From assembly GCA_017402845.1 (NCBI GenBank), contig JAFPLH010000030.1, forward strand, positions 1 through 35,126: a DNA stretch of 35,126 nt, in the 5' to 3' direction. The translations under genes and the position numbers were made by a program. The DNA comes from Clostridia bacterium. GTDB taxonomy: Bacteria; Bacillota; Clostridia; Oscillospirales; Acutalibacteraceae. Positions 24,405 through 33,383 of this stretch are shown here, one piece after another. A model generated the notes under the pieces. The model searched no databases. It was not told where the DNA came from and saw only the letters and a program-made list of their open reading frames with translations. Numbering within the stretch: position 1 is the first letter of the stretch; every line of letters begins with the position of its first letter.

Positions 24405-24869
24405 GTGTTTAATATAAACTTTACCGCAACGGTAAAAAAGAGCGTTATTTTAACAGTGTTTTCTCTGTTTCTGCTGTCGTGCATATCTCTGCTGATGATA
24501 GGCAGCACGTTTCATACCGCACAGCCGCCGAAAGAGTATCTGGGAATCGACAGCCTTGCGCAAACACGTGAGCAGAGGATCAATTTCCTTTGCAGGCTTG
24601 GCTTTTCGCCTGCCGACGATTACGAAGAAGCCGAAAATGTGCGTATTCCGATAGAGTTCGGCGACGTATATACAAACTACAACGAGATACAAAAGCAAAG
24701 CGGCGGCGATCTTCTGAATTTTCGGGGAGCAGATTGTATAAGGTATACATATATGAACAGCGACGAAAAAAGACTTAACCTGCTTGTGTATAAAGACAGA
24801 ATTATAGGCGGTGATGTGTGTACCGTATCGCTTGACGGGGAAATGAGTCCGCTTGGGTATGCAAATTAG
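24405..24869 (+). CDS. DUF4830-like membrane-anchored hypothetical protein
   Basis: 154-aa protein with an N-terminal signal-anchor (about residues 13-34, with a possible but non-ideal lipobox LLSC) and a small extracytoplasmic domain: REQRINFLCRLGF, VRIPIEFGDVYTNYNEIQKQSGGDL, YTYMNSDEKRLNLLVYKDRIIGGDVCTVSLDG. The pattern resembles DUF4830 proteins of Clostridia, whose function is unknown. The start is GTG 24405, eight bases after AGGAGG. Its stop codon lies inside a CIRCE-like inverted repeat (24866-24894). Confidence 0.7.
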   Translation: MFNINFTATVKKSVILTVFSLFLLSCISLLMIGSTFHTAQPPKEYLGIDSLAQTREQRINFLCRLGFSPADDYEEAENVRIPIEFGDVYTNYNEIQKQSGGDLLNFRGADCIRYTYMNSDEKRLNLLVYKDRIIGGDVCTVSLDGEMSPLGYAN

Positions 24870-24894
24870 CACTAAGCCGCCTATGAGTGCTTAA
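24866..24894. promoter_or_regulatory. Degenerate CIRCE-like inverted repeat
   Basis: TTAGCACT and GAGTGCTTAA are separated by 11 bases. They are near-identical to the half-sites of the true CIRCE at 24970, with one extra T in the right arm. The element overlaps the stop of the DUF4830-like gene and lies 38 bases upstream of the hrcA -35 box. It may be a weak second HrcA site or a decayed duplicate. Confidence 0.5.
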
Positions 24895-24931
24895 TTAAAA
24901 AATATTTTAAAACAAAATTTGTAAAAAGCTA

Positions 24932-24959
24932 TTGACAAATGCAGGGATAATAGTATAAT
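24932..24959 (+). promoter_or_regulatory. Consensus SigA promoter of the hrcA-grpE-dnaK operon
   Basis: Perfect TTGACA (24932-24937), a 16-base spacer and perfect TATAAT (24954-24959). The CIRCE operator starts ten bases after the -10 box, so HrcA binding would block it at the transcription start. Confidence 0.9.
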
Positions 24960-24969
24960 AATAAATAGA

Positions 24970-24996
24970 TTAGCACTCAGCCAACGAGAGTGCTAA
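24970..24996. promoter_or_regulatory. CIRCE operator (HrcA binding site)
   Basis: An exact match to the CIRCE consensus: TTAGCACTC, nine bases, GAGTGCTAA. It lies just downstream of the promoter and upstream of hrcA. By family knowledge HrcA represses here at normal temperature and is kept active by GroEL. Confidence 0.98.
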
Positions 24997-25018
24997 TACC
25001 TGAAAAAGGGGTGAGCAA

Positions 25019-26056
25019 ATGCAGCCGCCAACGACGATAAGAAAAAACAAAATATTAAAGGCTGTTGTTGAAGCTTACATCAAAAGCGGCGAGCCGGTCG
25101 GCTCAAAATCATTGCTGAGTATACTTGATTTTCCGGTTTCTTCGGCTACTGTCCGCAGCGAAATGTCAGAGCTTTCTGAAATGGGCTTGCTTTTACAGCC
25201 GCATACATCGGCAGGGCGTATTCCGTCGCAGGAAGGTATAAGATTTTATGTAAATAAGCTTATGGAAAAGCAGCCGCTTTCAAGCTCAAAGCGTGCAGTG
25301 ATATACGACGCTTTATCGTATGCCGACGATCCGGAAAAGCTATTGAAAACAACGGTCAAAACGCTTGCAGAGCTTACCGGTGCAGCGGTAACGGCAACAA
25401 CTCCGGCATCGGATAACGCAAGAATACACCGGCTAAAGTTCGTACAAACGGGCAGACAAACGTGCATGGCCGTTGTAATAGCGTCAACCGGACTTGTTAA
25501 AACAAGGCTTTTTAAGTGCGATTACGTAGTAACCGAAGAAATTATCAGGGTATACGAAACACTTTTCAACAGAAGCTTAGAGGGTATGCCCGTAAAGAGT
25601 ATTACTCCGGCATTCGTGCAGACAATGGCAGTTGAAATGGGCGATCTTGCGCTGCTTGTTCCGAGCACGCTTGCTGCAATAATGTCAGCCTGCGGCGAGA
25701 TAAGCGGTTTTAACTCAACGTCGGCAGGCAGGGCAAACATTCTGAGCGCTGAGCTTGACGGAGATACGCTTAAAGACCTGATAAAGCTATTGCACAGCAG
25801 CGAGGCGATAGAGTCTTTAATAGCACAGCTTGGCAGCGAAAAAAAGATCGTTGTAGGCACAGAGTCGGGAGTATCTGCATTAAGTCAGATGAGCGTTATA
25901 AACGAGCCGTATAATATAGATACGTCTTGTTCGGGCATCATCTCCGCTATTACTCCGCTTTGCTCTGATTATGCGTATATCGTATCAATGCTTGAATATG
26001 CCGGCGAGTGCGTGAGCAAATTCTTAAAGCAAATGCTTTCAATTGAAGATATCTGA
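25019..26056 (+). CDS. hrcA: Heat-inducible transcription repressor HrcA
   Basis: 345-aa repressor that binds CIRCE and autoregulates this operon. N-terminal winged helix: RKNKILKAVVEAYIKSGEPVGSKSL (in two parts) and PVSSATVRSEMSELSEMGLL, then QPHTSAGRIPSQEGIRFYV, all diagnostic. The C-terminal part carries the dimerisation and effector domain with NIDTSCSGIISAITPL. AGGGGTGAG precedes the ATG. Its operator lies 22 bases upstream, and grpE follows 56 bases after its stop. Confidence 0.97.
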   Translation: MQPPTTIRKNKILKAVVEAYIKSGEPVGSKSLLSILDFPVSSATVRSEMSELSEMGLLLQPHTSAGRIPSQEGIRFYVNKLMEKQPLSSSKRAVIYDALSYADDPEKLLKTTVKTLAELTGAAVTATTPASDNARIHRLKFVQTGRQTCMAVVIASTGLVKTRLFKCDYVVTEEIIRVYETLFNRSLEGMPVKSITPAFVQTMAVEMGDLALLVPSTLAAIMSACGEISGFNSTSAGRANILSAELDGDTLKDLIKLLHSSEAIESLIAQLGSEKKIVVGTESGVSALSQMSVINEPYNIDTSCSGIISAITPLCSDYAYIVSMLEYAGECVSKFLKQMLSIEDI

Positions 26057-26112
26057 AAACGATTACCGAAGTAAGAGAGGTTACAGAGGTTAATAAGAAA
26101 GGAAGTTACAAA

Positions 26113-26673
26113 ATGGCAGCCGAGGAGATAAAGGAAGAACAAAACGAGATCCCCGAAGATGTTGCGGAAGAAGCCACAGAAGAAAATGCATCTGCCGAGG
26201 GTGAAAGTGCGTGTGCCGACAATGAAGCAGACGCAAAAATAAAAGCACTTGAAGAACAGCTTGCAGCAGAGAAAGAAAAGCTTTTGCGCACAGCAGCAGA
26301 ATATGCAAATTTCCGCAGCAGATCAGAAAGAGAGAAGCTCGGCATTTACTCAAATGCAGTTTCTGATACCATAAAAGAGCTTTTGCCGATAGCAGACAGC
26401 CTCGACCGTGCAAGAGAGTCGTCAAAAGACGCTCCTGAGGAGTTCAAAAAGGGGTTGGAGATGATAAACAATCAGCTTCTAAAAGCTTTTGAAAAGCTGA
26501 ATATAACAGCTTTCGGTGAAGTAGGAGATGTATTCGATCCTGAACTTCACAACGCAATTTCAAGCGTTGATAACGAAGAAATGGAGTCTGATACAATAGC
26601 TATGGTTTATCAGAAGGGATACAAAACAGGCGATAAGATCATAAGACATTGTATGGTGCAAACCGTAAATTGA
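26113..26673 (+). CDS. grpE: Nucleotide exchange factor GrpE
   Basis: GrpE releases ADP from DnaK. The 186-aa protein has an acidic, low-complexity start (about 35 residues rich in Glu and Ala), a long coiled coil (IKALEEQLAAEKEKLLRTAAEY), the conserved NFRSRSEREK, LLPIADSLDRA and a C-terminal beta domain (VGDVFDPELHNAISS, VYQKGYKTGDKIIRHCMV). GAAAGGAAG precedes ATG 26113. It is second in the CIRCE-controlled operon. Confidence 0.97.
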   Translation: MAAEEIKEEQNEIPEDVAEEATEENASAEGESACADNEADAKIKALEEQLAAEKEKLLRTAAEYANFRSRSEREKLGIYSNAVSDTIKELLPIADSLDRARESSKDAPEEFKKGLEMINNQLLKAFEKLNITAFGEVGDVFDPELHNAISSVDNEEMESDTIAMVYQKGYKTGDKIIRHCMVQTVN

Positions 26674-26738
26674 TCGAAGGTCTTTAGTATATAAAAAAAT
26701 AAATGAAAGAGATTAAAAGAAAAAAGGAGTAATCAATT

Positions 26739-28574
26739 ATGGCTAAGACAATAGGTATAGATTTAGGTACAACAAATTCATGCGTAGCAGTTATCGAGGG
26801 CGGCGAGCCGGTAGTAATTGCAAATGCAGAGGGCGCAAGAACAACTCCCTCAGTAGTTGGCTTTTCAAAGACAGGCGAACGTCTTGTAGGTCAGATCGCA
26901 AAGCGTCAGGCAGTATCTAATCCGGCAAAAACAGTAAGCTCCATTAAGAGAGAAATGGGTACAGATTATAAGGTACACATTGACGACAAAACATTTACAC
27001 CGGAAGAAATTTCTTCAATGATCTTGCAGAAGCTTAAAGCAGACGCAGAAGCTTATCTTGGCGAGTCTGTACGTTCGGCAGTAATTACAGTACCGGCATA
27101 CTTTACAGACGCTCAGAGACAGGCAACTAAAAACGCAGGTCAGATCGCAGGTCTTGACGTAAAGAGAATCATCAACGAGCCTACCGCAGCAGCACTTTCT
27201 TACGGTATCGACAAAGAAGAAGATCAGAAAGTAATGGTATACGACCTCGGCGGCGGTACATTCGACGTATCTATCATTGAAATGGGCGACGGTGTACAAG
27301 AGGTACTCGCAACAGCAGGTAACAACCGTCTTGGCGGCGACGACTTCGACAAGAGAGTTATCGACTGGATGATCGGCGAGTTTAAGAAGGATACAGGCGT
27401 AGACCTCAGCAAAGACAAAACAACAATGCAGCGTCTTAAAGAGGCAGCAGAGAAAGCAAAGATCGAGCTTTCAGGCGTAACAAGCGCTTCAATCAACATT
27501 CCGTTTATCTGGCAGGACGAAAACGGTCCTATGCACTTAGACCTTACTCTTACAAGAGCAAAGTTTGACGAGCTTACAGCAGACCTTGTTCAGAGCACAA
27601 TGGGCCCTGTAAAGACAGCTTTAAGCGACTCCGGACTTTCTATCAACGAGATCGACAAGGTTCTTATGGTTGGCGGTTCTTCAAGAATTCCGGCAGTTAT
27701 CGACGCAGTTAAGCAGTTTATCGGCAAAGATCCGTTTAAGGGTATCAACCCTGATGAATGTGTTGCTATCGGTGCAGCTATTCAGGCAGGCGTACTCGGC
27801 GGTGAAGTTGAAGGCTTGCTTCTTCTTGACGTTACTCCGTTGTCACTTGGCGTTGAAACAATGGGCGGCGTAATGACAAAGATCATAGACAGAAATACTA
27901 CTATCCCGACAAAGAAAAGTCAGATCTTCTCCACGGCAGCAGACAATCAGCCGAGCGTTGAGATCAACGTACTTCAGGGTGAAAGAGAGTTTGCAAGAGA
28001 TAACAAGCAGCTTGGTAAGTTTATTCTTTCTGGTATTGCACCGGCTCCCCGTGGTATTCCTCAGATCGAGGTTACATTTGATATCGACTCAAACGGTATT
28101 GTAAACGTATCAGCAAAAGACCTCGGCACAGGCAAAGAGCAGAAGGTTACAATTACCTCTAACACAAATATGAGCAAAGACGATATTGCAAAGGCTGTTG
28201 CAGAGGCTGAGAAGTATGCCGCAGAGGACAAAAAGCGCAGAGAAACAGTTGACACAAAGAACGAGGCAGAGAGCTTTGCATACAACGCAGAGAAGCTTAT
28301 AAAGGATAACGGCGACAAGATCGACTCCGCAGATAAGAGTGAGATTGAGTCTAAGGTTTCAGCACTCAAGAGTGCAATAGCAACAGACGATATTTCAAAT
28401 ATCAAGAGTGCAAAGGAAGATTTGGAGAAAACTGTACAGGCAGTATCAACAAAGCTTTATCAGCAGGCAGGCGCAAGCGCACAGCAGCATGCACAGCCCA
28501 CAGACACAGCAGCTAATAACGACAACGGCGGCGACGGCAACGTATACGACGCTGACTTTAAAGACGTTGATTGA
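26739..28574 (+). CDS. dnaK: Chaperone protein DnaK (Hsp70)
   Basis: 611-aa Hsp70. ATPase domain signatures: [14 protein letters not shown] at the start, [15 protein letters not shown], and [10 protein letters not shown] near residue 309. The linker [16 protein letters not shown] leads into the substrate-binding domain, and a helical lid ends in a Gln/Asn/Asp-rich tail closing with YDADFKDVD. The shorter first subdomain is typical of Gram-positive DnaK. AAAAGGAG precedes the ATG. It is third in the HrcA operon. The usual next gene, dnaJ, is displaced by about 1.5 kb (repeat copy B and the gene at 29096). Confidence 0.98.
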   Translation: MAKTIGIDLGTTNSCVAVIEGGEPVVIANAEGARTTPSVVGFSKTGERLVGQIAKRQAVSNPAKTVSSIKREMGTDYKVHIDDKTFTPEEISSMILQKLKADAEAYLGESVRSAVITVPAYFTDAQRQATKNAGQIAGLDVKRIINEPTAAALSYGIDKEEDQKVMVYDLGGGTFDVSIIEMGDGVQEVLATAGNNRLGGDDFDKRVIDWMIGEFKKDTGVDLSKDKTTMQRLKEAAEKAKIELSGVTSASINIPFIWQDENGPMHLDLTLTRAKFDELTADLVQSTMGPVKTALSDSGLSINEIDKVLMVGGSSRIPAVIDAVKQFIGKDPFKGINPDECVAIGAAIQAGVLGGEVEGLLLLDVTPLSLGVETMGGVMTKIIDRNTTIPTKKSQIFSTAADNQPSVEINVLQGEREFARDNKQLGKFILSGIAPAPRGIPQIEVTFDIDSNGIVNVSAKDLGTGKEQKVTITSNTNMSKDDIAKAVAEAEKYAAEDKKRRETVDTKNEAESFAYNAEKLIKDNGDKIDSADKSEIESKVSALKSAIATDDISNIKSAKEDLEKTVQAVSTKLYQQAGASAQQHAQPTDTAANNDNGGDGNVYDADFKDVD

Positions 28575-28614
28575 TTAGCAGATACACATATTGGCAATAA
28601 CTAAAACAAAACAA

Positions 28615-28854
28615 TTAAGTTTTCGCGCAAGCCTTTTCAAAAGGCTTGCGGGGTTCAAAGGGGCAGCGAGTCTCGCCTGCCGGCTCGGTCGGTGCTTCTG
28701 CTTCGCAGAGTTCTCCACCGGAGGCATGCTCAAGTCCTTTTAGGGGTGAATTTCAAAAACAGTCTAAACGACTGTTTTTGAAAGAGGAGCATTTTGGCAG
28801 AAAATGCCCTTTAGTACCGTTTTATATCAAAGTTTCCCCGCTGCTCCAAGGCGG
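28615..28854 (+). repeat. Structured interspersed repeat, copy B
   Basis: Second copy of the element at 5357, starting 41 bases after the dnaK stop. It has the same first hairpin (GCAAGCC/GGCTTGC) and the same conserved block from CTTTTAGGGG through the CAGTC-TAAAC-GACTG stem and the GCATTTT/AAAATGC hairpin. The variable middle is about 40 bases longer and holds its own imperfect stem (GGCAGCGAG/CTCGCCTGCC). Nothing else is seen between it and the next gene at 29096. Confidence 0.85.
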
Positions 28855-29095
28855 CAAGATCAAGTATGGAAATAAACGGTACTAACTAAGGAATTGCTCA
28901 TAAATAACTTTTTATTTCTTCACAGTTCCTGACGAATAAAAGAAACTTAATAGTGGCTGCACATAATAAAGCGGTAAAATCTGATATTGCACTATTTTAA
29001 TAAAAGCAAAAAAATATGGCAGTTGCGTGTAGAGAGAAACACTCTCCGCACGGGCTGCCGTTTGGCATTTTGAAAAAGGCTTCGGAGGTGAAAAA
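28855..29095. other. Intergenic region without a recognised feature
   Basis: 240 bases between repeat copy B and the DUF3592-like gene. No credible reading frame and no clear promoter. The bases just before the next gene contain the ribosome binding site GGAGGTG. Confidence 0.5.
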
Positions 29096-29899
29096 ATGGA
29101 GAACCGAGAAGAAGACATAGTATACGCAGAAAACGGTTTTAGAAAATGGGGAAAGAGAAAAACCGCCGGAGGCTTATGCATGCTTGCGGGAGTATATCTG
29201 CTCACATCAGCCGGATTGTCATATCTGATAGACAAATACGGTCTTGATAAGAGTATGCAAAGAGAAATACCCGTATTCGGATATATGTTTTTGTTTTATC
29301 TGGGATTGATCCCCGGAATATTTCTGCCGCTTCAGATACTTTACAGTAAAATGCGCTGTACAAAAGAGATTGACGCAGAAATAGCAGATCATTACAAGGT
29401 AGGAAAAATAGACCGTTCGCGCTATATCATACGCCCCGTGTACGAATATGCGGTAAACGGAAAAGCATATATTGTAGACGGGCTTGAGTCGGTAAAGAAA
29501 GATTTTAAGCTGCACGATAAAATAAAGCTAAAAATAGATCCGAAGTTCCCCACGATTTTTCGCAGAGCCGACAGCGGCGACGAAGACTCGGTAACGGCTG
29601 AAATTGTAGACTGCCGTATCGAAGAAAACTATGAAGACGAAGAAAACGTAAAAGTACGCCCTGTTTATGAATATAGCTATAACAACAAAACATACCGCAC
29701 AACGGGATATTCGGGCGATAAGGGTATCAGTGAAAAGGGTACAAAGGTAAAGCTGAAAATAAACCCCGAACACCCCACCGAGCATTATATTCATACAAAC
29801 AAAGCAGAGGTAGTTGTATATATTGTAATAGGTATCGCTATGATGATACCGGGCATTCTCACTTTGGCAGCAGTACTGCACAGTGTATTCAATGCTTAA
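29096..29899 (+). CDS. Membrane protein with two tandem DUF3592-like domains
   Basis: 267 aa with predicted helices at about residues 22-42, 61-83 and 240-262. Between them lie two copies of the same small beta domain. One has RPVYEYAVNGKAYIVDG and later KIKLKIDPKFPTIF. The other has RPVYEYSYNNKTYRTTG and later KVKLKINPEHPTEHYI. This is the DUF3592 pattern (strands, then IDPxxP). It is a longer relative of the broken gene at 3606. Function is unknown. It lies between dnaK and dnaJ, an unusual place, and could be heat-shock co-regulated only if transcription reads through repeat copy B. GGAGGTG lies before the ATG. Confidence 0.75.
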   Translation: MENREEDIVYAENGFRKWGKRKTAGGLCMLAGVYLLTSAGLSYLIDKYGLDKSMQREIPVFGYMFLFYLGLIPGIFLPLQILYSKMRCTKEIDAEIADHYKVGKIDRSRYIIRPVYEYAVNGKAYIVDGLESVKKDFKLHDKIKLKIDPKFPTIFRRADSGDEDSVTAEIVDCRIEENYEDEENVKVRPVYEYSYNNKTYRTTGYSGDKGISEKGTKVKLKINPEHPTEHYIHTNKAEVVVYIVIGIAMMIPGILTLAAVLHSVFNA

Positions 29900-29962
29900 T
29901 ATCCGATAAGTACTTGAAATTATACGAAAAATCATATACAATCATATAGGCGTAGTCTAATG

Positions 29963-30044
29963 TGTAATTCGTAATGCGTAATTCGTAATTAACGAGAGAG
30001 ATCAGAAAGAACAATTACGCATTAAGCATTACGAATTACGAATT
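29963..30044. repeat. Large inverted repeat just upstream of dnaJ
   Basis: Two arms built from GTAATTCGTAATGCGTAATT-like units (29963-29990) and their complement (30012-30044) are separated by about 20 bases. The right arm ends six bases before the dnaJ ribosome binding site. In RNA it would form a long AT-rich stem. Related AATTACG motifs are common intergenic repeats in gut bacteria, as far as I recall. Confidence 0.75.
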
Positions 30045-30063
30045 GTATACAGGAGGGATTTTC

Positions 30064-31206
30064 TTGGCAGACAAGAGAGATTATTATGAGGTTCTCGGAG
30101 TAGAAAAGGGTGCGTCTGAGGACGATATAAAAAAGGCTTTCAGAAAAAAAGCAAAGCTTTATCACCCCGATCTGCACCCGAACGATAAAGAAGCAGAAAA
30201 GAATTTTAAAGAAGTAAACGAAGCGTATGAGGTTTTGTCGGATAAGGATAAAAAAGCAAGATATGACCAGTTCGGTCATGCAGGCGTAGATCCAAGCTAT
30301 GGCACAGGCGGCGCAGGCGGTTATTCGTCATACGCAAGCGGCTTTGATATGGACGATATACTCAACAGCTTTTTCGGCGGCTTTGGTTCAAGACGACAGG
30401 CAAACCCGAACGCCCCTCGCAGAGGCACAGATGTTGAAGCAGTTTGCAGCATATCTTTTGAAGAAGCTGCAAAGGGCTGCACAAAAACTATAAGCTATGC
30501 AAGAATAGAAAATTGTGATGTTTGCGACGGTTCGGGAGCAAGAAAGGGTTCTTCTCCAAAAACGTGTTCGGCTTGCGGCGGCACAGGTCACGTAACTGTA
30601 AATTCAAGAACGCCTTTCGGTGTGGTGCAAACATCAAGAGCGTGTGATAACTGTAACGGAAAAGGCAGAGTTATTGACGATCCATGCCCCAGATGTGACG
30701 GTAAAGGCAGAATACGCAAGAAGAAAGAAGAGGAGATCAACATTCCCGCAGGTATCGATGACGGTCAGCGTTTAAGTATGAGTTCAAGAGGAAACGCAGG
30801 CGTAAATCACGGGCCCGCAGGAGATCTGTATATAACGGTAAACGTGCGTCCTCATTCGCTGTTTGAGAGAAAGGGCAACGACGTTTACTGCGAATTGCCT
30901 ATAACATTTGTTCAGGCTTGCTTAGGCGCAGAGGTAGTTGTTCCAACGCTTGACGGTAAGGTTACATATACTATAAGAGAGGGTACTCAGCCGGGCGACA
31001 GGTTCAGATTAAAGGGCAGAGGTATTGTAAGTCTTAACGGCAGAGGCAAGGGCGATCAGTATGTAACGGTAACGGTAGAAGTACCGAAAAATCTGAGCAA
31101 ACGTCAGAAGGAGCTTTTGCAGGAGTTTGACGGGCAGAGCTCAGAGAAGAACTATCAGAACAGAAAAGGCTTTTTTAACAGATTAAAAGAAATGTTCGGA
31201 GAGTAA
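30064..31206 (+). CDS. dnaJ: Chaperone protein DnaJ (Hsp40)
   Basis: 380-aa co-chaperone that stimulates DnaK ATP hydrolysis. J domain with [20 protein letters not shown] (residues 8-27) and the HPD motif in YHPDLHPND, a short Gly/Phe region ([15 protein letters not shown]), and the zinc domain with four C-x2-C-x-G-x-G repeats: [32 protein letters not shown]. The C-terminal substrate domain follows. The start is TTG 30064, seven bases after AGGAGG. The in-frame TTG at 30043 lies within the inverted repeat and has no binding site. Confidence 0.97.
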   Translation: MADKRDYYEVLGVEKGASEDDIKKAFRKKAKLYHPDLHPNDKEAEKNFKEVNEAYEVLSDKDKKARYDQFGHAGVDPSYGTGGAGGYSSYASGFDMDDILNSFFGGFGSRRQANPNAPRRGTDVEAVCSISFEEAAKGCTKTISYARIENCDVCDGSGARKGSSPKTCSACGGTGHVTVNSRTPFGVVQTSRACDNCNGKGRVIDDPCPRCDGKGRIRKKKEEEINIPAGIDDGQRLSMSSRGNAGVNHGPAGDLYITVNVRPHSLFERKGNDVYCELPITFVQACLGAEVVVPTLDGKVTYTIREGTQPGDRFRLKGRGIVSLNGRGKGDQYVTVTVEVPKNLSKRQKELLQEFDGQSSEKNYQNRKGFFNRLKEMFGE

Positions 31207-31238
31207 GCGTTATTTGTAAACCGCATATATATAGCGCA

Positions 31239-31279
31239 AAATATGCGCAGCAGCGCAAAGTTTTAGCGGTGTTGCCTAA
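31239..31279. repeat. Possible solitary end of the 5632-type MITE
   Basis: GCGCAAAG, then GCGGTGTTGCCTAAA, matches the right end of the element at 5632 (GCGCAAAG and GCGGTGTTGCCTAAA, with a shorter gap between). No left end is seen. It lies between dnaJ and the promoter at 31309. Confidence 0.45.
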
Positions 31280-31308
31280 AAATTTTACATTAATATATAA
31301 GAAGGTTA

Positions 31309-31337
31309 TTGAACTTTTGTTTTTCTTTTTGTATAAT
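31309..31337 (+). promoter_or_regulatory. SigA-type promoter of the lipoprotein gene (and prmA)
   Basis: TTGAAC, a 17-base spacer and perfect TATAAT, about 55 bases before the ATG. It makes this gene and prmA independent of the hrcA promoter. Confidence 0.75.
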
Positions 31338-31391
31338 GGTTATATGAATAATTTGCATTTTTTTGCAAACCTATAAAGGAGGATAACAAAA

Positions 31392-32108
31392 ATGAAAAAA
31401 GCTTTGTTATGTTTTGCGTTGGCGGCTGTCTGCGCAATATTTAGCGCATGCGAGGTTACACTTACTGATAATGCAGGCAACGAACAGGTAATAGATATCA
31501 AGCTGCCTAACCAGATGACAGATGACGATATCGAGCCAACCGAAGAAATGAAAAATCATGAGGGCGTTTATGCTCTGAGCTTTGTTGCAATGGACGGCAA
31601 GAAGCTTTATCTGCCCGATCACTTTGTAAAGGCTGACGGCACGTATTTTCAGATACACAGCGGTAAAATGAATACCAATGATACTATATACGAGTGGATC
31701 ACGCACGAGTGGTTTTATGATGAAGTACACGATCCGAGTACTTACGACGAAAAAAGCGTTGAGGGTATAATGCAGGAAAGCTTTGAAAAAATGATGAGCG
31801 AAGCATTTCCGGCTGCGACGGGCAAACCTGCTTTAAAGCATATAAGCAAGAAGAAAGTCGATGTTAAGGGCTTCAATTTTTTACGTCATACAGGATATCT
31901 TGAATGTGACGGTCTGCCTAAAATGTACTATACGGTATATTTCGGAGTTACCGATTCAGGCTTATGCGATAATGTTCCCATAGAGTGGCTCGTTTTTTCG
32001 GAGTGTACAGACGATAATACAAAAGCAGAGGTGCAGTATATCGCAGATACAATAGCAAATGAATTTGAGGTAGAAAAAAAGGATAGGTCTGTTTTTGACG
32101 AGGAGTAA
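31392..32108 (+). CDS. Putative lipoprotein, function unknown
   Basis: 238 aa. It starts with a lipoprotein-like signal (MKKALLCFALAAVCAIFSAC), with Cys20 as the likely lipidated residue. The lipobox FSAC is close to consensus. The mature part is soluble and acidic, with no domain I recognise: HEGVYALSFVAMDGKKLYLP, then GFNFLRHTGYLECDGLPKMYYTVYFGV (in two parts). AAAGGAGG precedes the ATG. It is followed four bases after its stop by prmA, whose ribosome binding site overlaps its end, so the two are coupled. Its presence between dnaJ and prmA is not part of the usual Firmicute order. Confidence 0.75.
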   Translation: MKKALLCFALAAVCAIFSACEVTLTDNAGNEQVIDIKLPNQMTDDDIEPTEEMKNHEGVYALSFVAMDGKKLYLPDHFVKADGTYFQIHSGKMNTNDTIYEWITHEWFYDEVHDPSTYDEKSVEGIMQESFEKMMSEAFPAATGKPALKHISKKKVDVKGFNFLRHTGYLECDGLPKMYYTVYFGVTDSGLCDNVPIEWLVFSECTDDNTKAEVQYIADTIANEFEVEKKDRSVFDEE

Positions 32109-32112
32109 TTTA

Positions 32113-33033
32113 ATGAGCGATTGGACAGAAATAAAGATCAGAGTACCGAATAAATATCTCGACACAGCAGGCGATATTGCGCAAATGGCAGTACCATACG
32201 GTATATACATAGAGGACTATTCAACGCTTGAAAAAGAGGTAGCCGAAATAGCGCACATAGACCTGATCGACGAGGAGCTGCTGAATAAAGACAGAACAAA
32301 GGGTATTGTACATATATATATAAGTCCCGAAGAAAGCCCGCAGGAGGCAGCAGCGTTCTTGAGCGAGCGATATTCAAGCGAGGGAATAGAACACGAAATA
32401 GAGCTTGCAAGCTGTATCGAGGAGGATTGGCTCAACAACTGGAAGAAGTATTTTAATCCGATACCGATAGGCGAAAAGCTGCTCATTCGTCCCACATGGA
32501 GAGATGAGTATTCAGCAGAGGGCAGAGCAGTAATAAATTTAGATCCCGGTCTTGCTTTCGGTACGGGAACACACGAAACAACAAGACTTGTACTCGAAAC
32601 GATAGAAAAGTTCGTAAAACCCGGAGATACATTTCTTGACATAGGCTGCGGCAGCGGAATTCTTGCAATAGCGGCTTTGCTTTTGGGCGCAAAGAGTGCG
32701 GTAGGCGTTGACATTGACGAAACCGCAGTAAAAACAGCAAGAGAAAATGCACAGCTCAATAATGTATCTGATAAATTCGAGGTATTATGCGGAAATTTGA
32801 CCGATAAGGTACAAGGCAAATACAACGTGATCGCAGCAAACATAGTAGCAGACGCAATTATCGCACTCACAAATGATGTAGGAGAATTTATGTATGATGA
32901 TTCTGTATATATAATGAGTGGTATAATAGATGTTCGTTCAGCTCAGGTTGAAAAAGCGGTAAGCGAAAGATTCAGGATAATACATAAATTTGAAGAAAAC
33001 GGTTGGGTGTGCCTGGTGGCAATTCGCAAGTAA
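32113..33033 (+). CDS. prmA: Ribosomal protein L11 methyltransferase
   Basis: SAM-dependent enzyme that methylates ribosomal protein L11. 306 aa. The N-terminal L11-binding domain starts SDWTEIKIRV. The motif EEDWLNNWKKYFNPIPIG is a family hallmark. The methyltransferase part has LAFGTGTHETTRLVLE, motif I LDIGCGSGILAIAA and the post-I acidic loop VGVDIDETAV, then VIAANIVADAII. I chose ATG 32113 since GAGGAGT lies six bases upstream. An in-frame start at 32095 would overlap the preceding gene. prmA after dnaJ is the usual order, here with one gene inserted. Confidence 0.95.
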   Translation: MSDWTEIKIRVPNKYLDTAGDIAQMAVPYGIYIEDYSTLEKEVAEIAHIDLIDEELLNKDRTKGIVHIYISPEESPQEAAAFLSERYSSEGIEHEIELASCIEEDWLNNWKKYFNPIPIGEKLLIRPTWRDEYSAEGRAVINLDPGLAFGTGTHETTRLVLETIEKFVKPGDTFLDIGCGSGILAIAALLLGAKSAVGVDIDETAVKTARENAQLNNVSDKFEVLCGNLTDKVQGKYNVIAANIVADAIIALTNDVGEFMYDDSVYIMSGIIDVRSAQVEKAVSERFRIIHKFEENGWVCLVAIRK

Positions 33034-33039
33034 CAAATC

Positions 33040-33087
33040 AATGTGCAGTATTATTATGTATAAGTGCATAATTGCACACTGCACATT
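33040..33087. repeat. Nested inverted repeat after prmA
   Basis: AATGTGCAGT (33040-33049) and ACTGCACATT (33078-33087) are complementary, and between them GTGCA-TAAT-TGCAC forms a second hairpin. There is no T tract, so it is not a classical terminator. Repeat copy C starts 15 bases later. Confidence 0.7.
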
Positions 33088-33102
33088 CAGACCAAAATCA
33101 AA

Positions 33103-33305
33103 TGAAGTTTTCGGTCAAGCCTTTTTCAAAAGGCTTGCAGGGGTGTGGGGACGGCGTCCCCACGAATGCCGGAGGCACGCTCCAGCCCTTTTAGGGGTGA
33201 ATTTCAAAAACAGTCTAAACGACTGCTTTTGAAAGAGGGGCATTTTGGCAGAAAATGCCCCTTAGTACGGTTTTGACCAAAAGTTTTCCCGCCGCACCAA
33301 GGCGG
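33103..33305 (+). repeat. Structured interspersed repeat, copy C
   Basis: Third copy, starting 70 bases after the prmA stop. It keeps CAAGCCTTTTT/CAAAAGGCTTG, the CAGTC-TAAAC-GACTG stem, GGGGCATTTT/AAAATGCCCC and the closing GCCGC/GGCGG pair. Its variable hairpin is GTGGGGACG-GCGTCCCCAC, different in sequence from copy A but again a strong stem. Confidence 0.85.
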
Positions 33306-33383
33306 AGCAACGAAGCTTGACAGCGATAAAACAAAACCGACATTAAATTTGAATTGCTAATTGAATACACGGGGTGTGAAATA

